Origin: Gordonia bronchialis DSM 43247
GTDB lineage: Bacteria; Actinomycetota; Actinomycetes; Mycobacteriales; Mycobacteriaceae
DNA: 64,000 nt
Direction of reading: 5' to 3'
Assembly (NCBI RefSeq): GCF_000024785.1
Contig: NC_013441.1
Location: 5,084,001-5,148,000 of the forward strand
Made by a program: the position numbers and the translations under genes. Below, piece after piece: positions 54,551 through 63,945 of this stretch (its first letter is position 1; each line of letters begins with the position of its first letter). Under the pieces are notes generated by a model. That model saw only the letters and a list, made by a program, of their open reading frames with translations. It was not told the origin of the DNA and searched no databases.

Positions 54551-55786
54551 CGGCGACCTCGGCGAGGGAGAAGGTCGCGGTGCGCGCGGCGGCGAGCTCC
54601 ACACCGAGGGGTAGCCCGCCCATCGCGCGACAGATACGGTCGAGGTCGGCCCGATCGTCGGGTCCGGCGTCGAACTGTCCGCTGGCACTTCGTATTCGGT
54701 CGACGAGCAGACGATGCGCAGGTGGCAACGCGCCGTTGGTCGAATCGACCGGCAGCGGGTGGACGGTCAGTTCGTGTTCGCCGTCGACACCGCTCGGTGC
54801 GCCGACGGCGAGCACCGTCACCGCGGCGCACTGCCGTAGCAGGATGTCGATGTCGTTGTCACCCGGCCGACCTCGTCGGCCACCCGAGCCCGATCGGCTG
54901 TCGAGAACGAGGAGCACCGACATCGTCGACAGATACGCGCACACCTGATCCATGGCCGTGGCTCCGGCGTCGGCGGACGGCGCGATCCGCATCGTCTCCA
55001 GAATCGTTGTGCCCAGCTCGGTGTCGTCGCGGCGAGCGATGAACCAGATCCCGTCGTCGAAGAAATCCGCTGCCCGCCTGGCGGACTCGATGGCCAGGCG
55101 GGTTTTGCCGACTCCCGGGATGCCGGTGATGGCAACCGCCCGCTCGGTCTCGAGCAGGCGAATCACCTCGGCCAGTTCGGTGTCGCGCCCGACGAACGAG
55201 GTGTGCTGGGTTGGGAGCCGGACACGACGCACCGCCCGGGTGTGGTCGTCGAGCACATGTCGTTGGGCGGCACGGACTTCGGATCCCGGCTCCACTCCGA
55301 GCTCGGTCGCCAGCAGCTCTCGGATGTCGCGGTAGGCGGTGAGTGCCTCGGACCGCTGACCCCCGGCCGACAGTGCGGAGATCTTGATCGACCACGCGTG
55401 TTCGTCGAGCGGATCGCGGGTGATCAGAGCCTGTGCCTCGTCGAGTGCGCGGTCGAGGTCGCCGCCGCAGTGTCGAAGTCGAGGGAGTCGATCACGACGT
55501 CGGCGAGGTCGAGGCGGTATCCGGCTCGGTCGGTGATGATGGCCGATGCCTCGCCCTGCGGTGACAGAGCCTTGCGCAACCGCCAGATTTGCGACTCCAG
55601 CGCGCGCTGGGTCCGTTCCGGCGCATCCGGCCCCCAGACTTCGGTGATGAACACCGCGGCCGGAACCGGGCGCCCGGCGTGTGCACACAGCAGAGCGAGG
55701 ATGGTGCGCGGCTTCGCGCCGCCGGGATCACACGGCTGCGCTCCTCGTTCGACGACGAGTTCACCGAGGTCGTGGATCACCAGCAT
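54551..55786 (-). pseudogene. AfsR/SARP-type BTAD-NB-ARC regulator, frameshifted and truncated
   Basis: ATG 55786 starts a winged-helix DNA-binding domain (CDPGGAKPRTILALLCAHAG, then ALESQIWRLRKALSP). At 55461-55470 (GCC GCC repeat) one base is missing and the frame moves. In the second frame a BTAD domain (GGQRSEALTAYRDIRELLAT) and an NB-ARC ATPase (AITGIPGVGKTRLAIESARR, then MGGLPLGVELAAARTA) follow. The sequence ends at FSLAEVAGLL near 54550, where the hydrolase tail is joined. The C-terminal sensor half is gone. Confidence 0.82.
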
Positions 55787-55894
55787 CGGCGTGCCTCTCG
55801 CGTCTGTGGGCGCGGCATATGGCGATCGTATGCGTCACCGTTACCTCGAACACCCGCTATGGCAGGACCAACGGCTGCACCGCGGACGAGAGGC

Positions 55895-56551
55895 TCAGAC
55901 AGCCGAATCCGGGAACGCGATCACCGACAGGAAACGGCACGGCAGCTCGACGAGTTCGACGGGACCGTGCGCCCCTTCGCCGTCGAGTTGCAGGGCATCG
56001 CCGGGATGCATCCGGTAGACCGAGCGGCTGTGCGCGTAATCCATTGCGCCGGAGAGCATGTAGATGAACTCAGTACCCGGGTGCTGAAAGAGCGGCTGGG
56101 TGACCGACTTCTCCGTGAGGGTCACCAGCAGGCACTCGAGCCGCTTGTGTTCGCCGCGCAGTGAACCGAGCAACTCGTACTCATGCCCTTCGCGCGACCC
56201 CTCCCGGATGATCTGTGAGCCCTCGCCGTTCTTGACGAACACCGCGGACCGTTCGATGTCGGCGCCCCGGAACAGCGAGGTGGGTGACACGTCGAAGGCC
56301 GTGGCCAGCCGCGCGAGAGTGCTGAGGCTGCACGAGGTCTGCGCGTTCTCGATCTTGGAGAGCATCGCCTTCGAGATACCGACCCGGGCGGCCATGTCGC
56401 CCACCGACAGTCCCTCCTGCAGGCGCAACCGCCGCACGTTGCGCGCGATGGCCGCCTCGAGCTCGAGTTCCTCGACCGGCTGATCGACGGTGCGCTCTCG
56501 CGCGGTGCCGGATTGATTCCGGATCAAGGGCTCGTCCGCTGGCTCGTCCAC
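55895..56551 (-). CDS. XRE-family regulator with C-terminal cupin
   Basis: 218 residues: an N-terminal XRE helix-turn-helix (LRLQEGLSVGDMAARVGISK, then MLSKIENAQ) and a C-terminal cupin domain (about 125-215) with PGTEFIYMLSGAMDYAH and MHPGDALQLDGEGAHGPVEL, the small-ligand pocket. Proteins of this type control amine and polyamine catabolism. GTG 56551 is preferred, but GTG 56581 is also possible. As the last gene of the leftward glnT-glx run, 51 bases after the FAD oxidoreductase, it is the likely regulator of that operon. Confidence 0.85.
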   Translation of the reverse strand: MDEPADEPLIRNQSGTARERTVDQPVEELELEAAIARNVRRLRLQEGLSVGDMAARVGISKAMLSKIENAQTSCSLSTLARLATAFDVSPTSLFRGADIERSAVFVKNGEGSQIIREGSREGHEYELLGSLRGEHKRLECLLVTLTEKSVTQPLFQHPGTEFIYMLSGAMDYAHSRSVYRMHPGDALQLDGEGAHGPVELVELPCRFLSVIAFPDSAV

Positions 56552-56602
56552 GCCGCCAGGATAGGCAGCCGCGGCGTTCACTGTCAGGAGACACACGGGT
56601 GC

Positions 56603-57802
56603 TTACCGCATCTCACCCGCGCCGACGTACGGGTATCTGGTCTTCAGCAGATCGCCCTCGGCAAACCGGGTGTAGCGGAAGTCCGACTCGGGGATACGCG
56701 GGTCGGCGCTGCGACCGTCGACCACCAGGTCGGCCACCAATCTGCCGACGGCGGGCGAGATCTTGAACCCGTGCCCGCTGAATCCGGCCGCGATGATCAG
56801 GCCGTCGAACGGACCGCGTGAGATGATCGGATTCCAGTCGGGGGTGACGTCGTAGCAGCCGGCGTAGCTCGAGGTGATCACGGGTTCCGGAAAGCCGGGG
56901 AACCGGGTGCCGACCTTGTCGACGGTCAATTCGACGAATGCCTCGTCGGCTCGGTTGAGATAGCCGTCCGGGTCGGCGATCTCCAGTTCCTTCAGGTCGC
57001 TGTTGCCGAAGAGGATCTCACCGCGTACGTCGGGGCGCACGTACTGCAGCGACACCAGGTCCGAGAACACCGGCACCGCACCGAGTTCCACGCCCGGATG
57101 GATCATCACGATCTGTTCGCGGTGGACCTCGATGGGCACGTCGACGCCGTGCCGGGCCAGGAACGGTTTGGACCACGCCCCGGTGGCCACCACCACCGTG
57201 TCGGCCGAGATCGTCGAACCGTCGGCCAGTCGCACGCCGGTGACGGTGTCGCCGTTGCGGATCAGGCCGGCGACCGTGGTGCCCTGCCGGATCGTCACCC
57301 CGGCGGCCCGTGCCGACGCGGCGAAGGCCTGTGCGGTCTGATAGGCGTCACCGTAGCCGCCGCGTTCCTCCCAGCCGAAGGCGGCGAACGGCTCGAGATC
57401 GGCTGTCGGCCAGAGCTTTGCGACGTCGGACTTGTCGATCTGTTCGGTCTGTACACCGACGGCCCGCTGCGCGGCCATACTCCTGTGGAGGTTCTCGACG
57501 TTGGGTTCGCCGACGCCGACGACGTAGCCGGTCTGCCGGAAGCCGATGTCGGTGCCGAAGATCTCCTCGGCCTTCTCGAACACCTCGAGACCGACCGCAG
57601 CCATCGCGGCCAGCGAACTCACCCCGTAGTGGCAGCGCACGATGCCCGACGACTTGCCGGTCATGCCGCCGCCGACGGTATCCCGCTCGCACACCACGAC
57701 ATCGGTGATCCCGCGCTGGCTCAACGCCCAGGCGGCGGCCACCCCCTCCAGTCCGCCGCCGACGATCACCACCGACGCTGTTCGGTCTCCGGTGGGGCTC
57801 AT
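56603..57802 (-). CDS. FAD-dependent oxidoreductase, sarcosine oxidase/DAO family
   Basis: A 399-residue DAO-family flavoprotein. VVIVGGGLEGVAAAWALSQR is the dinucleotide fold, GMTGKSSGIVRCHYGV the flavin loop, TVVVATGAWSKPFL the FAD-contacting strand, and IIAAGFSGHGFKISPAVGRL the C-terminal flavin signature. It resembles the beta subunit of sarcosine oxidase and glycine/D-amino-acid oxidases, so an N-methyl or secondary amine is a likely substrate. ATG 57802 overlaps the glxD stop (ATGA); the frame to 57823 is discarded. It is the last enzyme of the amine/glutamate operon. Confidence 0.88.
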   Translation of the reverse strand: MSPTGDRTASVVIVGGGLEGVAAAWALSQRGITDVVVCERDTVGGGMTGKSSGIVRCHYGVSSLAAMAAVGLEVFEKAEEIFGTDIGFRQTGYVVGVGEPNVENLHRSMAAQRAVGVQTEQIDKSDVAKLWPTADLEPFAAFGWEERGGYGDAYQTAQAFAASARAAGVTIRQGTTVAGLIRNGDTVTGVRLADGSTISADTVVVATGAWSKPFLARHGVDVPIEVHREQIVMIHPGVELGAVPVFSDLVSLQYVRPDVRGEILFGNSDLKELEIADPDGYLNRADEAFVELTVDKVGTRFPGFPEPVITSSYAGCYDVTPDWNPIISRGPFDGLIIAAGFSGHGFKISPAVGRLVADLVVDGRSADPRIPESDFRYTRFAEGDLLKTRYPYVGAGEMR

Positions 57803-59142
57803 AGCCCGGTCCCCGGAATCCATGAGGTACCGGCCAGCGGCACCCGCGCCATCGCGGCCGCCTCGATCGAGATCGCCACCAGGTCTTCGGGTTCCAGGTG
57901 CTGCAGATGCGCCTTGCCGCAGGCTCGCGCAATGGTCTGCGCTTCCATCGTCGTCACGCGCAGATAGTTCGCGAGGCGCTTACCGCCGGCGATCGGATCG
58001 AACCGAGCCGAGAGTTCCGGGTCCTGGGTGCTGATGCCGGCCGGGTCGCGTCCGTCCTGGAAGTCGTCGTAGTAGCCGGCCGCCGAGCCGAGTGCCTCGT
58101 ACTCGGCGGCATAGCGGGGGTCGTTGTCACCCAGGGCAATCAGGGCGGCGGTACCGATGGCGACGGCGTCTGCGCCCAGGGCCATGGCCTTGGCGACGTC
58201 GGCTCCGTTGCGGATGCCACCGGACACGATGAGCTGTACCCCGTCCTTGCCCGCCCGGTGCACGCCCAGCTCCGCAAGTGCCTGCACCGCTTGCGGAATG
58301 GCCGCCAGGGTGGGGATGCCGACGTGCTCGATGAACACCTCCTGGGTGGCGGCCGTGCCACCCTGCATGCCGTCGACGACCACCACGTCGGCGCCGGAGT
58401 GCACGGCCAGCTTCACGTCGTAGTAGGTGCGGGTGGCCCCGACCTTCACGTAGATCGGCTTCTCCCAGTCGGTGATCTCGCGCAGTTCATTGATCTTGAT
58501 GGCGAGGTCGTCGGGTCCGGTCCAGTCCGGGTGCCGGCAGGCGCTGCGCTGATCGATGCCCTCGGGCAGGGTGCGCATCGACGCGACACGTTCGGAGATC
58601 TTCTGCCCCAGCAGCATCCCGCCACCACCGGGTTTGGCGCCCTGCCCGAGCACCACCTCGATGGCGTCGGCCTTGCGCAGGTCGTCTGGGTTCATCCCGT
58701 AGCGCGACGGAAGATATTGGTACACGAGGTGTTTGGACTGTCCGCGTTCCTCGGGTGTCATGCCGCCGTCACCGGTGGTGGTGGAGGTCCCCACCTCCGA
58801 CGCCCCGCGACCCAGCGCCTCCTTGGCGCCGGCGGACAACGCGCCGAAGCTCATCCCGGCGATGGTGACCGGCGTGTCGAGATGCAACGGGTACTTGGCA
58901 TTGCGGGTTCCCAGCTGGACATCGGTGTCACAGCGCTCACGGTATCCCTCCAGCGGGTAGCGCGACATCGAGGCACCGAGGAAGAGCAGGTCGTCGAAGT
59001 GCGGGAGCTTGCGCTTGGCACCCCAGCCGCGGATGTCGTACACCCCGGTGTCGGCGGCCTTCTGGATGGCGGCGATGGTGGTGCGATCGAAGGTCGCGGA
59101 CTCACGGAGTCCGCGCTGCTCGATGCTCAGGTTGTCGGTCAT
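57799..59142 (-). CDS. glxD: FMN-binding glutamate synthase-like subunit (GlxD/MgsC-type)
   Basis: A 447-residue protein matching the FMN/Fe-S central domain of glutamate synthase, found as a free subunit in GlxD and N-methylglutamate synthase. TPVTIAGMSFGALSAGAKEA starts the barrel, TGDGGMTPEER follows, KVGATRTYYDVKLAVHSGAD holds the phosphate site, and GGIRNGADVAKAMALGADAV the FMN phosphate site. The cluster cysteines usually near the barrel end may correspond to CGKAHLQH. With GlxB (glutaminase) and GlxC it should form a three-part enzyme. ATG 59142 starts it; the stop overlaps the FAD oxidoreductase start. Confidence 0.9.
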   Translation of the reverse strand: MTDNLSIEQRGLRESATFDRTTIAAIQKAADTGVYDIRGWGAKRKLPHFDDLLFLGASMSRYPLEGYRERCDTDVQLGTRNAKYPLHLDTPVTIAGMSFGALSAGAKEALGRGASEVGTSTTTGDGGMTPEERGQSKHLVYQYLPSRYGMNPDDLRKADAIEVVLGQGAKPGGGGMLLGQKISERVASMRTLPEGIDQRSACRHPDWTGPDDLAIKINELREITDWEKPIYVKVGATRTYYDVKLAVHSGADVVVVDGMQGGTAATQEVFIEHVGIPTLAAIPQAVQALAELGVHRAGKDGVQLIVSGGIRNGADVAKAMALGADAVAIGTAALIALGDNDPRYAAEYEALGSAAGYYDDFQDGRDPAGISTQDPELSARFDPIAGGKRLANYLRVTTMEAQTIARACGKAHLQHLEPEDLVAISIEAAAMARVPLAGTSWIPGTGL

Positions 59143-59194
59143 GGTGTTCTCCGTGGTTCTCGGTGCTGTCGGCGCGAAACGCGGTGGTGCCGGT

Positions 59195-59878
59195 TCAGTA
59201 GGCGGATGTGTTGTCGCTGTGGAAGTGATAGAGCTGCCGCGCCGATCCGTAGCGTGTGTAGTCCGCGGGGTCGTCGTCCTTGTAGCCGGCGGCCTTCAGG
59301 AGCCCGGCGAGTTCGTCGAGATGCTCTGCGCGCATGGGTTTCACGATGCAGTCGGCGCCGAGCGAGGCGACGTCGCCGCGCACGTACAGGCGCGTCTCGT
59401 AGATCGAGTCACCCAGTCCGGCACCGGCGTCGCCGCGGATCACCATGCGCCCGGCCTGTGCCATGAACGCGCTGTTGTGGCCGACGCTGCCGCCGACGAC
59501 GATGTCGACACCCTTCATCGAGATGCCGCAGCGGGCGGCGGCGTCACCTTCGATGACGAGCAGTCCGCCGTGAGCGGTGGCACCGGCCGATTGCGAGGCG
59601 TTGCCCTTGACCACCACGGTGCCACTCATCATGTTCTCCGCGACGCCCGTCCCGGCGTTGCCGTCGATGGTGATCTCGGCCTGCTGGTTCATGCCGGCGG
59701 CGTAGTAGCCGACATGGCCGTTGACGGTGATCTTGACCGGCGCGTTGACGCCGGCCGCGACACTATGCGCACCGGCTGGGTTGTCGACGACTACCTCGCC
59801 CGAGATATCCCCGTGCAGAGCGGAATTGACCTCACGCAGTGTCGTGGTGGCGAGATCGAAGTGGTGGGCGGAGTTCAT
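59195..59878 (-). CDS. glxC: GXGXG-motif glutamate synthase-like subunit (GlxC-type)
   Basis: A 227-residue right-handed beta-helix protein, equivalent to the C-terminal domain of glutamate synthase. Regular turns such as GHVGYYAAGMNQQAEITIDG, GNAGTGVAENMMSG and GDAGAGLGDSIYETRL show the GxGxG repeat. It braces the tunnel between glutaminase and synthase parts. ATG 59878 is chosen for its GGAGG eight bases upstream; ATG 59938 would overlap GlxB by 13 bases. Confidence 0.9.
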   Translation of the reverse strand: MNSAHHFDLATTTLREVNSALHGDISGEVVVDNPAGAHSVAAGVNAPVKITVNGHVGYYAAGMNQQAEITIDGNAGTGVAENMMSGTVVVKGNASQSAGATAHGGLLVIEGDAAARCGISMKGVDIVVGGSVGHNSAFMAQAGRMVIRGDAGAGLGDSIYETRLYVRGDVASLGADCIVKPMRAEHLDELAGLLKAAGYKDDDPADYTRYGSARQLYHFHSDNTSAY

Positions 59879-59925
59879 GGTCTGTGCCTCCGGGACAGTC
59901 GGGGTGCGGGTCGGCTGGGGTGCGG

Positions 59926-60822
59926 TTACCGTGTCCATGCGTAGACCACCTCCGGCTCGGGTTCCCAGATCCTGGCCTTCTCGACGCCCGGAAGCTGTGC
60001 GAGGGCGCGATATTCGCTGGCCATGGCGACCCAGTCGTCGGTCTCGGCAATGACCGCGGGTTTGCAGGCGATGGCGTCGCGCACCACCGCGAAGGAGTCG
60101 TGGTTGGACACCAGCAGTGTGTAGAAGCCGTCGAAGGTGGCACACACCTCCTTGAGCGCGGTCTCGATGTCCTTGCCGGCAGCGAGTTGATGCGCGACGA
60201 ACCGCGCACCCACCTCCGTGTCATTCTCACTGTCGAATTCGATTCCGGCAGCGCGGAGTTCACGTCGAATGGTGGCGTGGTTGGAGAAGGATCCGTTGTG
60301 CACGAGGCACTGCTCTGGTCCCACCGCGAACGGATGGGCACCCGACGGGGTGACCGCCGATTCGGTGGCCATCCGCGTGTGTCCGACGCCCTGCCAGCCC
60401 GAAGCTGCTGCCAGGCCCCATGATTCGGTGAGGTCGCGGGGCGCTCCAACGCCTTTGAGGACGGTCAGGTCGGCACCGAAGCCGGCCACCAACGCATCTG
60501 GGTAGGCCCCGCGGGCCGCGGCGAGAAGCTCCTCGGAGTCCACCGGCGCCGACAGGACCAGGGTTTCGTCGACGGCGCGTGCGGCAACCGTGACGCCGAG
60601 TGCCGTACCGAGAGTGGCCACCACGTCGGCCGGTGTGGCAGCCACCTCGAGCAGGCTGACACACCCGTGTCCGGGCGGCGCCCAGTCGGCGTTGCCGTAG
60701 ATCGCGATGCCCGCCGAGTCGGCGCCGCGATCCTGCATCTCGCCGAGCATCTGCGCCAGCAGCTCGCCGAGTCGAGGATGAAGATCGGGGTTGCGCAGAT
60801 GCAACCCGACGATTCCGCACAT
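59926..60822 (-). CDS. glxB: class II glutamine amidotransferase subunit (GlxB-type)
   Basis: 298 residues. Met-Cys2-Gly starts the Ntn-hydrolase fold; Cys2 is the nucleophile after Met removal. MQDRGADSAGIAIYG, GHTRMATESAV and HPFAVGPEQCLVHNGSFSNH are the glutamine-site and oxyanion motifs. It releases ammonia from glutamine (or methylamine from its gamma-methylamide) for the GlxC/GlxD synthase. It is located 34 bases after glnT. Confidence 0.92.
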   Translation of the reverse strand: MCGIVGLHLRNPDLHPRLGELLAQMLGEMQDRGADSAGIAIYGNADWAPPGHGCVSLLEVAATPADVVATLGTALGVTVAARAVDETLVLSAPVDSEELLAAARGAYPDALVAGFGADLTVLKGVGAPRDLTESWGLAAASGWQGVGHTRMATESAVTPSGAHPFAVGPEQCLVHNGSFSNHATIRRELRAAGIEFDSENDTEVGARFVAHQLAAGKDIETALKEVCATFDGFYTLLVSNHDSFAVVRDAIACKPAVIAETDDWVAMASEYRALAQLPGVEKARIWEPEPEVVYAWTR

Positions 60823-60856
60823 GTTGGTGTCCTTTTCTGTTCTGGTGCAGGGGTTG

Positions 60857-62227
60857 TCAGAAGGCCGTCAGGTAGGAGTCGACTTCCCAGGCCGACACCG
60901 AGGCGTGCCAGTTGAAGAATTCCTCGCGTTTGAGGCCGGTGAAGTACGACGAGACGGTGGGGGCGTCGGCGGGCCAGTCCTCGGGCGTCGCGGCGTCGAG
61001 GGTGCCGGTGATCACGGCGTCGGATTCGAGCGCCTCGACGGCGTGCAGCAATGTCAGGGGAAGGTCGGCGACGTGGCCGGGGCAGGTGCCGAGTGCCCCG
61101 GGGTCGAGACTGCGTTTGATGCCGTCGAGTCCGGCACCGAGCGCCGCGGCGATCGCCAGGTACGGGTTGGCCGAGCCGTCACCCCCGCGGAGTTCGACCC
61201 GCTGGTCGTCGGGGATACGCACGTAGTGGGTGCGGTCGTTGCCGCCGTACGTGGCCTTGCGCGGCGCCCACGAGGCACCAGAGCGCGTGGCGGTCGCCCC
61301 GGTTCGCTTGTAGGAGTTGACCGTCGGGGCCATCACGGCCTGCAACGCCGGTGCGTGTTCGAGGACGCCGCCGACAAATCCGTAGGCCTCGGGCGAAAGC
61401 CCGAGCCCGCGTGAATCCTCACAGCCGAGGCCCGGGAACACCGGTTTGCCCGCCGAGGTGAGGGAGAGGTGGAAGTGCAGTCCCGACCCGGTCCGCTCGG
61501 CGAAAGGCTTGGGCATGAAGGTGGCGATCATGCCGCGCTCGGCGGCGAGTGCGGAAAGCAGATAGCGCAGCGTGATGACGCGGTCGGCGGTGGTGAGGGC
61601 GTCGGCGTAGGCGAAGTTCTGCTCGAACTGGCCGTTGCCGTCCTCGTGGTCGTTGGCGTAGTTGCTCCACCCGAGCTGGTTCATCGCGGTGGACACCGCG
61701 GTCAGGTGGTCGTACATGCGGGTAAGACCGCGTACGTCGTAGCAGGGCTGATCGGAGTCGTCGGCCGCGTCGGCGGTCACCAGCGAACCGTCGGGGGCCC
61801 GCTTGAGGAGAAAGTACTCGACCTCCGCGCCCACCCACGGTTCGAAGCCGGCGTCGCCGGCCTGTGCGATCAGCGACTTGAGGATGTTGCGCGGCGCGAA
61901 CGGCCACGGCTTCCCCTCGACGTGCGGGTCGCAATGGACCAGTGCGAGACCCTCTTTGATGAACGGGATGGGCAGGAATGACGACGGATCGGGTACCGCG
62001 ATGAGATCGGGGTCCTTGGGTTCCTGTCCGATGGCCCCGACCGCATATCCGGCGAAACCCACACCGTCGGTGGCGAGTTCGTCGACGGCCTCGACGGGAA
62101 CCAGCTTGGCACACGGTTTTCCCCGAAGGTCGACGAACATCGCCAGGATGAACTTCGTGTCGTGGGTTGCGCAGAGTTCGGCGAGTGAGGGCTCTGACGC
62201 GGTCTCGGGGGTGGATGTGTCGGTCAT
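60857..62227 (-). CDS. glnT: type III glutamine synthetase / gamma-glutamylmethylamide synthetase-like
   Basis: A 456-residue ligase of the GlnT/GMAS group. GAEVEYFLLKR carries the metal-binding Glu pair, YANDHEDGNGQFEQNF is the second metal site, GLHFHLSLT the next histidine, and NSYKRTG and RVELRGGDGSANPYLAIAA the ATP and glutamate sites. The adenylylation tyrosine region of GlnA is not present. It joins glutamate with ammonia or methylamine. As the head of glnT-glxB-glxC-glxD it supplies their amide substrate. ATG 62227 starts it. An operator-like palindrome lies 56 bases upstream. Confidence 0.9.
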   Translation of the reverse strand: MTDTSTPETASEPSLAELCATHDTKFILAMFVDLRGKPCAKLVPVEAVDELATDGVGFAGYAVGAIGQEPKDPDLIAVPDPSSFLPIPFIKEGLALVHCDPHVEGKPWPFAPRNILKSLIAQAGDAGFEPWVGAEVEYFLLKRAPDGSLVTADAADDSDQPCYDVRGLTRMYDHLTAVSTAMNQLGWSNYANDHEDGNGQFEQNFAYADALTTADRVITLRYLLSALAAERGMIATFMPKPFAERTGSGLHFHLSLTSAGKPVFPGLGCEDSRGLGLSPEAYGFVGGVLEHAPALQAVMAPTVNSYKRTGATATRSGASWAPRKATYGGNDRTHYVRIPDDQRVELRGGDGSANPYLAIAAALGAGLDGIKRSLDPGALGTCPGHVADLPLTLLHAVEALESDAVITGTLDAATPEDWPADAPTVSSYFTGLKREEFFNWHASVSAWEVDSYLTAF

Positions 62228-62263
62228 GGTGATCTCCGTGGGGTGGTGTCGAGAACCAGTATG

Positions 62264-62299
62264 TCTACTCGGGGTGTCTTTTGTCTACCTCAAGTAGAC
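62264..62299 (-). promoter_or_regulatory. GTCTAC operator sites upstream of glnT
   Basis: A perfect inverted repeat, GTCTAC-CTCAA-GTAGAC (62283-62299), is accompanied by a further GTCTAC half-site at 62264-62269. The spacing suits a dimeric regulator such as the XRE-cupin protein at the operon's end. Confidence 0.6.
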
Positions 62300-62456
62300 G
62301 CGCTGGTTGTTTCGATCGTGTTTCGCGGTGGTGAGGTCTCGGTATCGTCGGGCCGCGCCGGGCGGGCCGCCGTTCTTCCCCCACCTGTTGGTTCGTCCGC
62401 CGGCTGCAGACGACGGAAGAACTGAATGTAGGAGGACGAGTTTCCTCCTACGACAA

Positions 62457-62494
62457 CGGCGCCCCCAACCACCCCGAAGGTGGTGGGGGCGCCG
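62457..62494 (-). terminator. terminator after amt
   Basis: CGGCGCCCCC with ACCACC pairs with GGTGGT and GGGGGCGCCG around a short loop, broken only by one unpaired base. It lies 20 bases after the amt stop and separates amt from the glnT operon. Confidence 0.8.
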
Positions 62495-62513
62495 AAGCCA
62501 CCCGTCGGCTGAG

Positions 62514-63884
62514 TCAGGAGTGCCCGGCCGGAACTGAGTGGTCGCCAGCCTCTTTCGCCATCCCGCGCTCCACACTGTCGGCCGCCTGCCGGGGCGGGGT
62601 GGCCGACAGTCCCGGCGCGTGCCCGACGCCTGCGGTCGGGATCTCGTACGCGCTCTCGGCGTGGATGGTGGAATCCAGACCGGTGGTCTCCACCTCCTCG
62701 TCGACCCGCAGCCCGATCGTCTTGTCGAGCGCCTTGGCGATCAGGTAGGTCATCAAGAAGGAGAAGGTGCAGGTGACCGCGATGCCGCCGAGCTCGCGCC
62801 ACAAGATGTCGATGTCCCCGCCGAACAGGATGCCCTTGACTCCCGCGGGGGCCGACTCAGCCGCGAACAACACGATGCAGAGTGTGCCGACGATGCCGCC
62901 GAGACCGTGGACGGCGAAGGCATCGAGGGTGTCGTCGACCTTGAGGCGCGACTTAAAGCTCAGGACGAAGGCGACGACACCGGCGGCGAGCAGACCGACC
63001 GCCAGCGCGCCGATCGGGTTCATCGTGTTGGCCGACGGCGTGATGCCGACCAGGCCGGCGACGGCACCGGTGATCAGGCCGAGCGATGTGGCGTGCCCCT
63101 CGCGCCACTTCTCGATGATGAGGAATCCGATCATGCCCGCGCAGCCGGCGAGCAGGGTGTTGAGGATGACGACCTGGGTCAGGAAGCTCGCGCCGAGTGC
63201 ACAGCTGCCGTTGAAGCCGAACCACCCGAACCACAGGATGCCGCCGCCGAGCAGAGCCATCGGCACGTTGTTGGGGCGTTCCATCCGCTTGCGGCGCGCG
63301 CCGAGGACCAGCGCGAGGGCAAGAGCGGCCACACCGGAGTTCATGTGCACCGCGGTGCCGCCGGCGTAGTCGTGAATCTTCAGGTCGTTCAACAGGAATC
63401 CGCCCTGAGCGTCGTCGGTGTCGGCGCTGAAGACCCAGTGGGCGACCGGCAGGTACACCACGATCAGCCAGATCGGGGCGAACACCATCCAGGCCGAGAA
63501 TTTCATGCGTCCGGCCGCGCCGCTGGCCGCGATGGCGATGGTGATGGCGGCGAACAGGATGAACCAGGCCAGGTAGTACAGCGTCTGCGTGGTGCCCGAC
63601 CCGTCGTCCGACATCCACTGGGTCATCCCGAGGTAGTCGGCCGGATTACCGATGAGCCCCCACCCACCGACCGACGGTCCGGATTGCAGGCCGTAACCGA
63701 ACAGCACGTAGATGATGGCGGTGATGCCGAGGGTCGACATGACCATCGTCATCATGTTCAGGATGTTGCGCGCACCGACCATTCCCCCGTAGTAGAGGGC
63801 GAGGCCGGGGAACATGAGCAGTACAAAGACGAATGCCGCAAGCATCCACGCCAAATCGGCGTTGGCGGCGATGACCGGTTCCAT
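62514..63884 (-). CDS. amt: ammonium transporter Amt
   Basis: A 456-residue Amt/Rh channel. ALYYGGMVGARNILNMM starts the fold, DYAGGTAVHMNSGVAALALA holds the first pore histidine, GGGILWFGWFGFNGSCALGA the signature, and AFAVHGLGGIVGTL the second pore histidine. Eleven helices are visible. The hydrophilic C-terminus is longer than usual (about 60 residues past KALDKTIGLRVDEEVETTG, the PII-contacting region). A PII gene often follows amt but none is seen here. ATG 63884 starts it. Confidence 0.95.
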   Translation of the reverse strand: MEPVIAANADLAWMLAAFVFVLLMFPGLALYYGGMVGARNILNMMTMVMSTLGITAIIYVLFGYGLQSGPSVGGWGLIGNPADYLGMTQWMSDDGSGTTQTLYYLAWFILFAAITIAIAASGAAGRMKFSAWMVFAPIWLIVVYLPVAHWVFSADTDDAQGGFLLNDLKIHDYAGGTAVHMNSGVAALALALVLGARRKRMERPNNVPMALLGGGILWFGWFGFNGSCALGASFLTQVVILNTLLAGCAGMIGFLIIEKWREGHATSLGLITGAVAGLVGITPSANTMNPIGALAVGLLAAGVVAFVLSFKSRLKVDDTLDAFAVHGLGGIVGTLCIVLFAAESAPAGVKGILFGGDIDILWRELGGIAVTCTFSFLMTYLIAKALDKTIGLRVDEEVETTGLDSTIHAESAYEIPTAGVGHAPGLSATPPRQAADSVERGMAKEAGDHSVPAGHS

Positions 63885-63945
63885 ATGGTGTTCCTCGGGT
63901 TGGCGACGGGGTGTCGGGATGGTGGGTATTACCGGGATGCGGGCG

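Noticed and set aside
62457..62494. Riboswitch upstream of glnT
   Set aside because: The hairpin belongs to the end of amt and lies 230 bases before glnT; no conserved aptamer features were seen.
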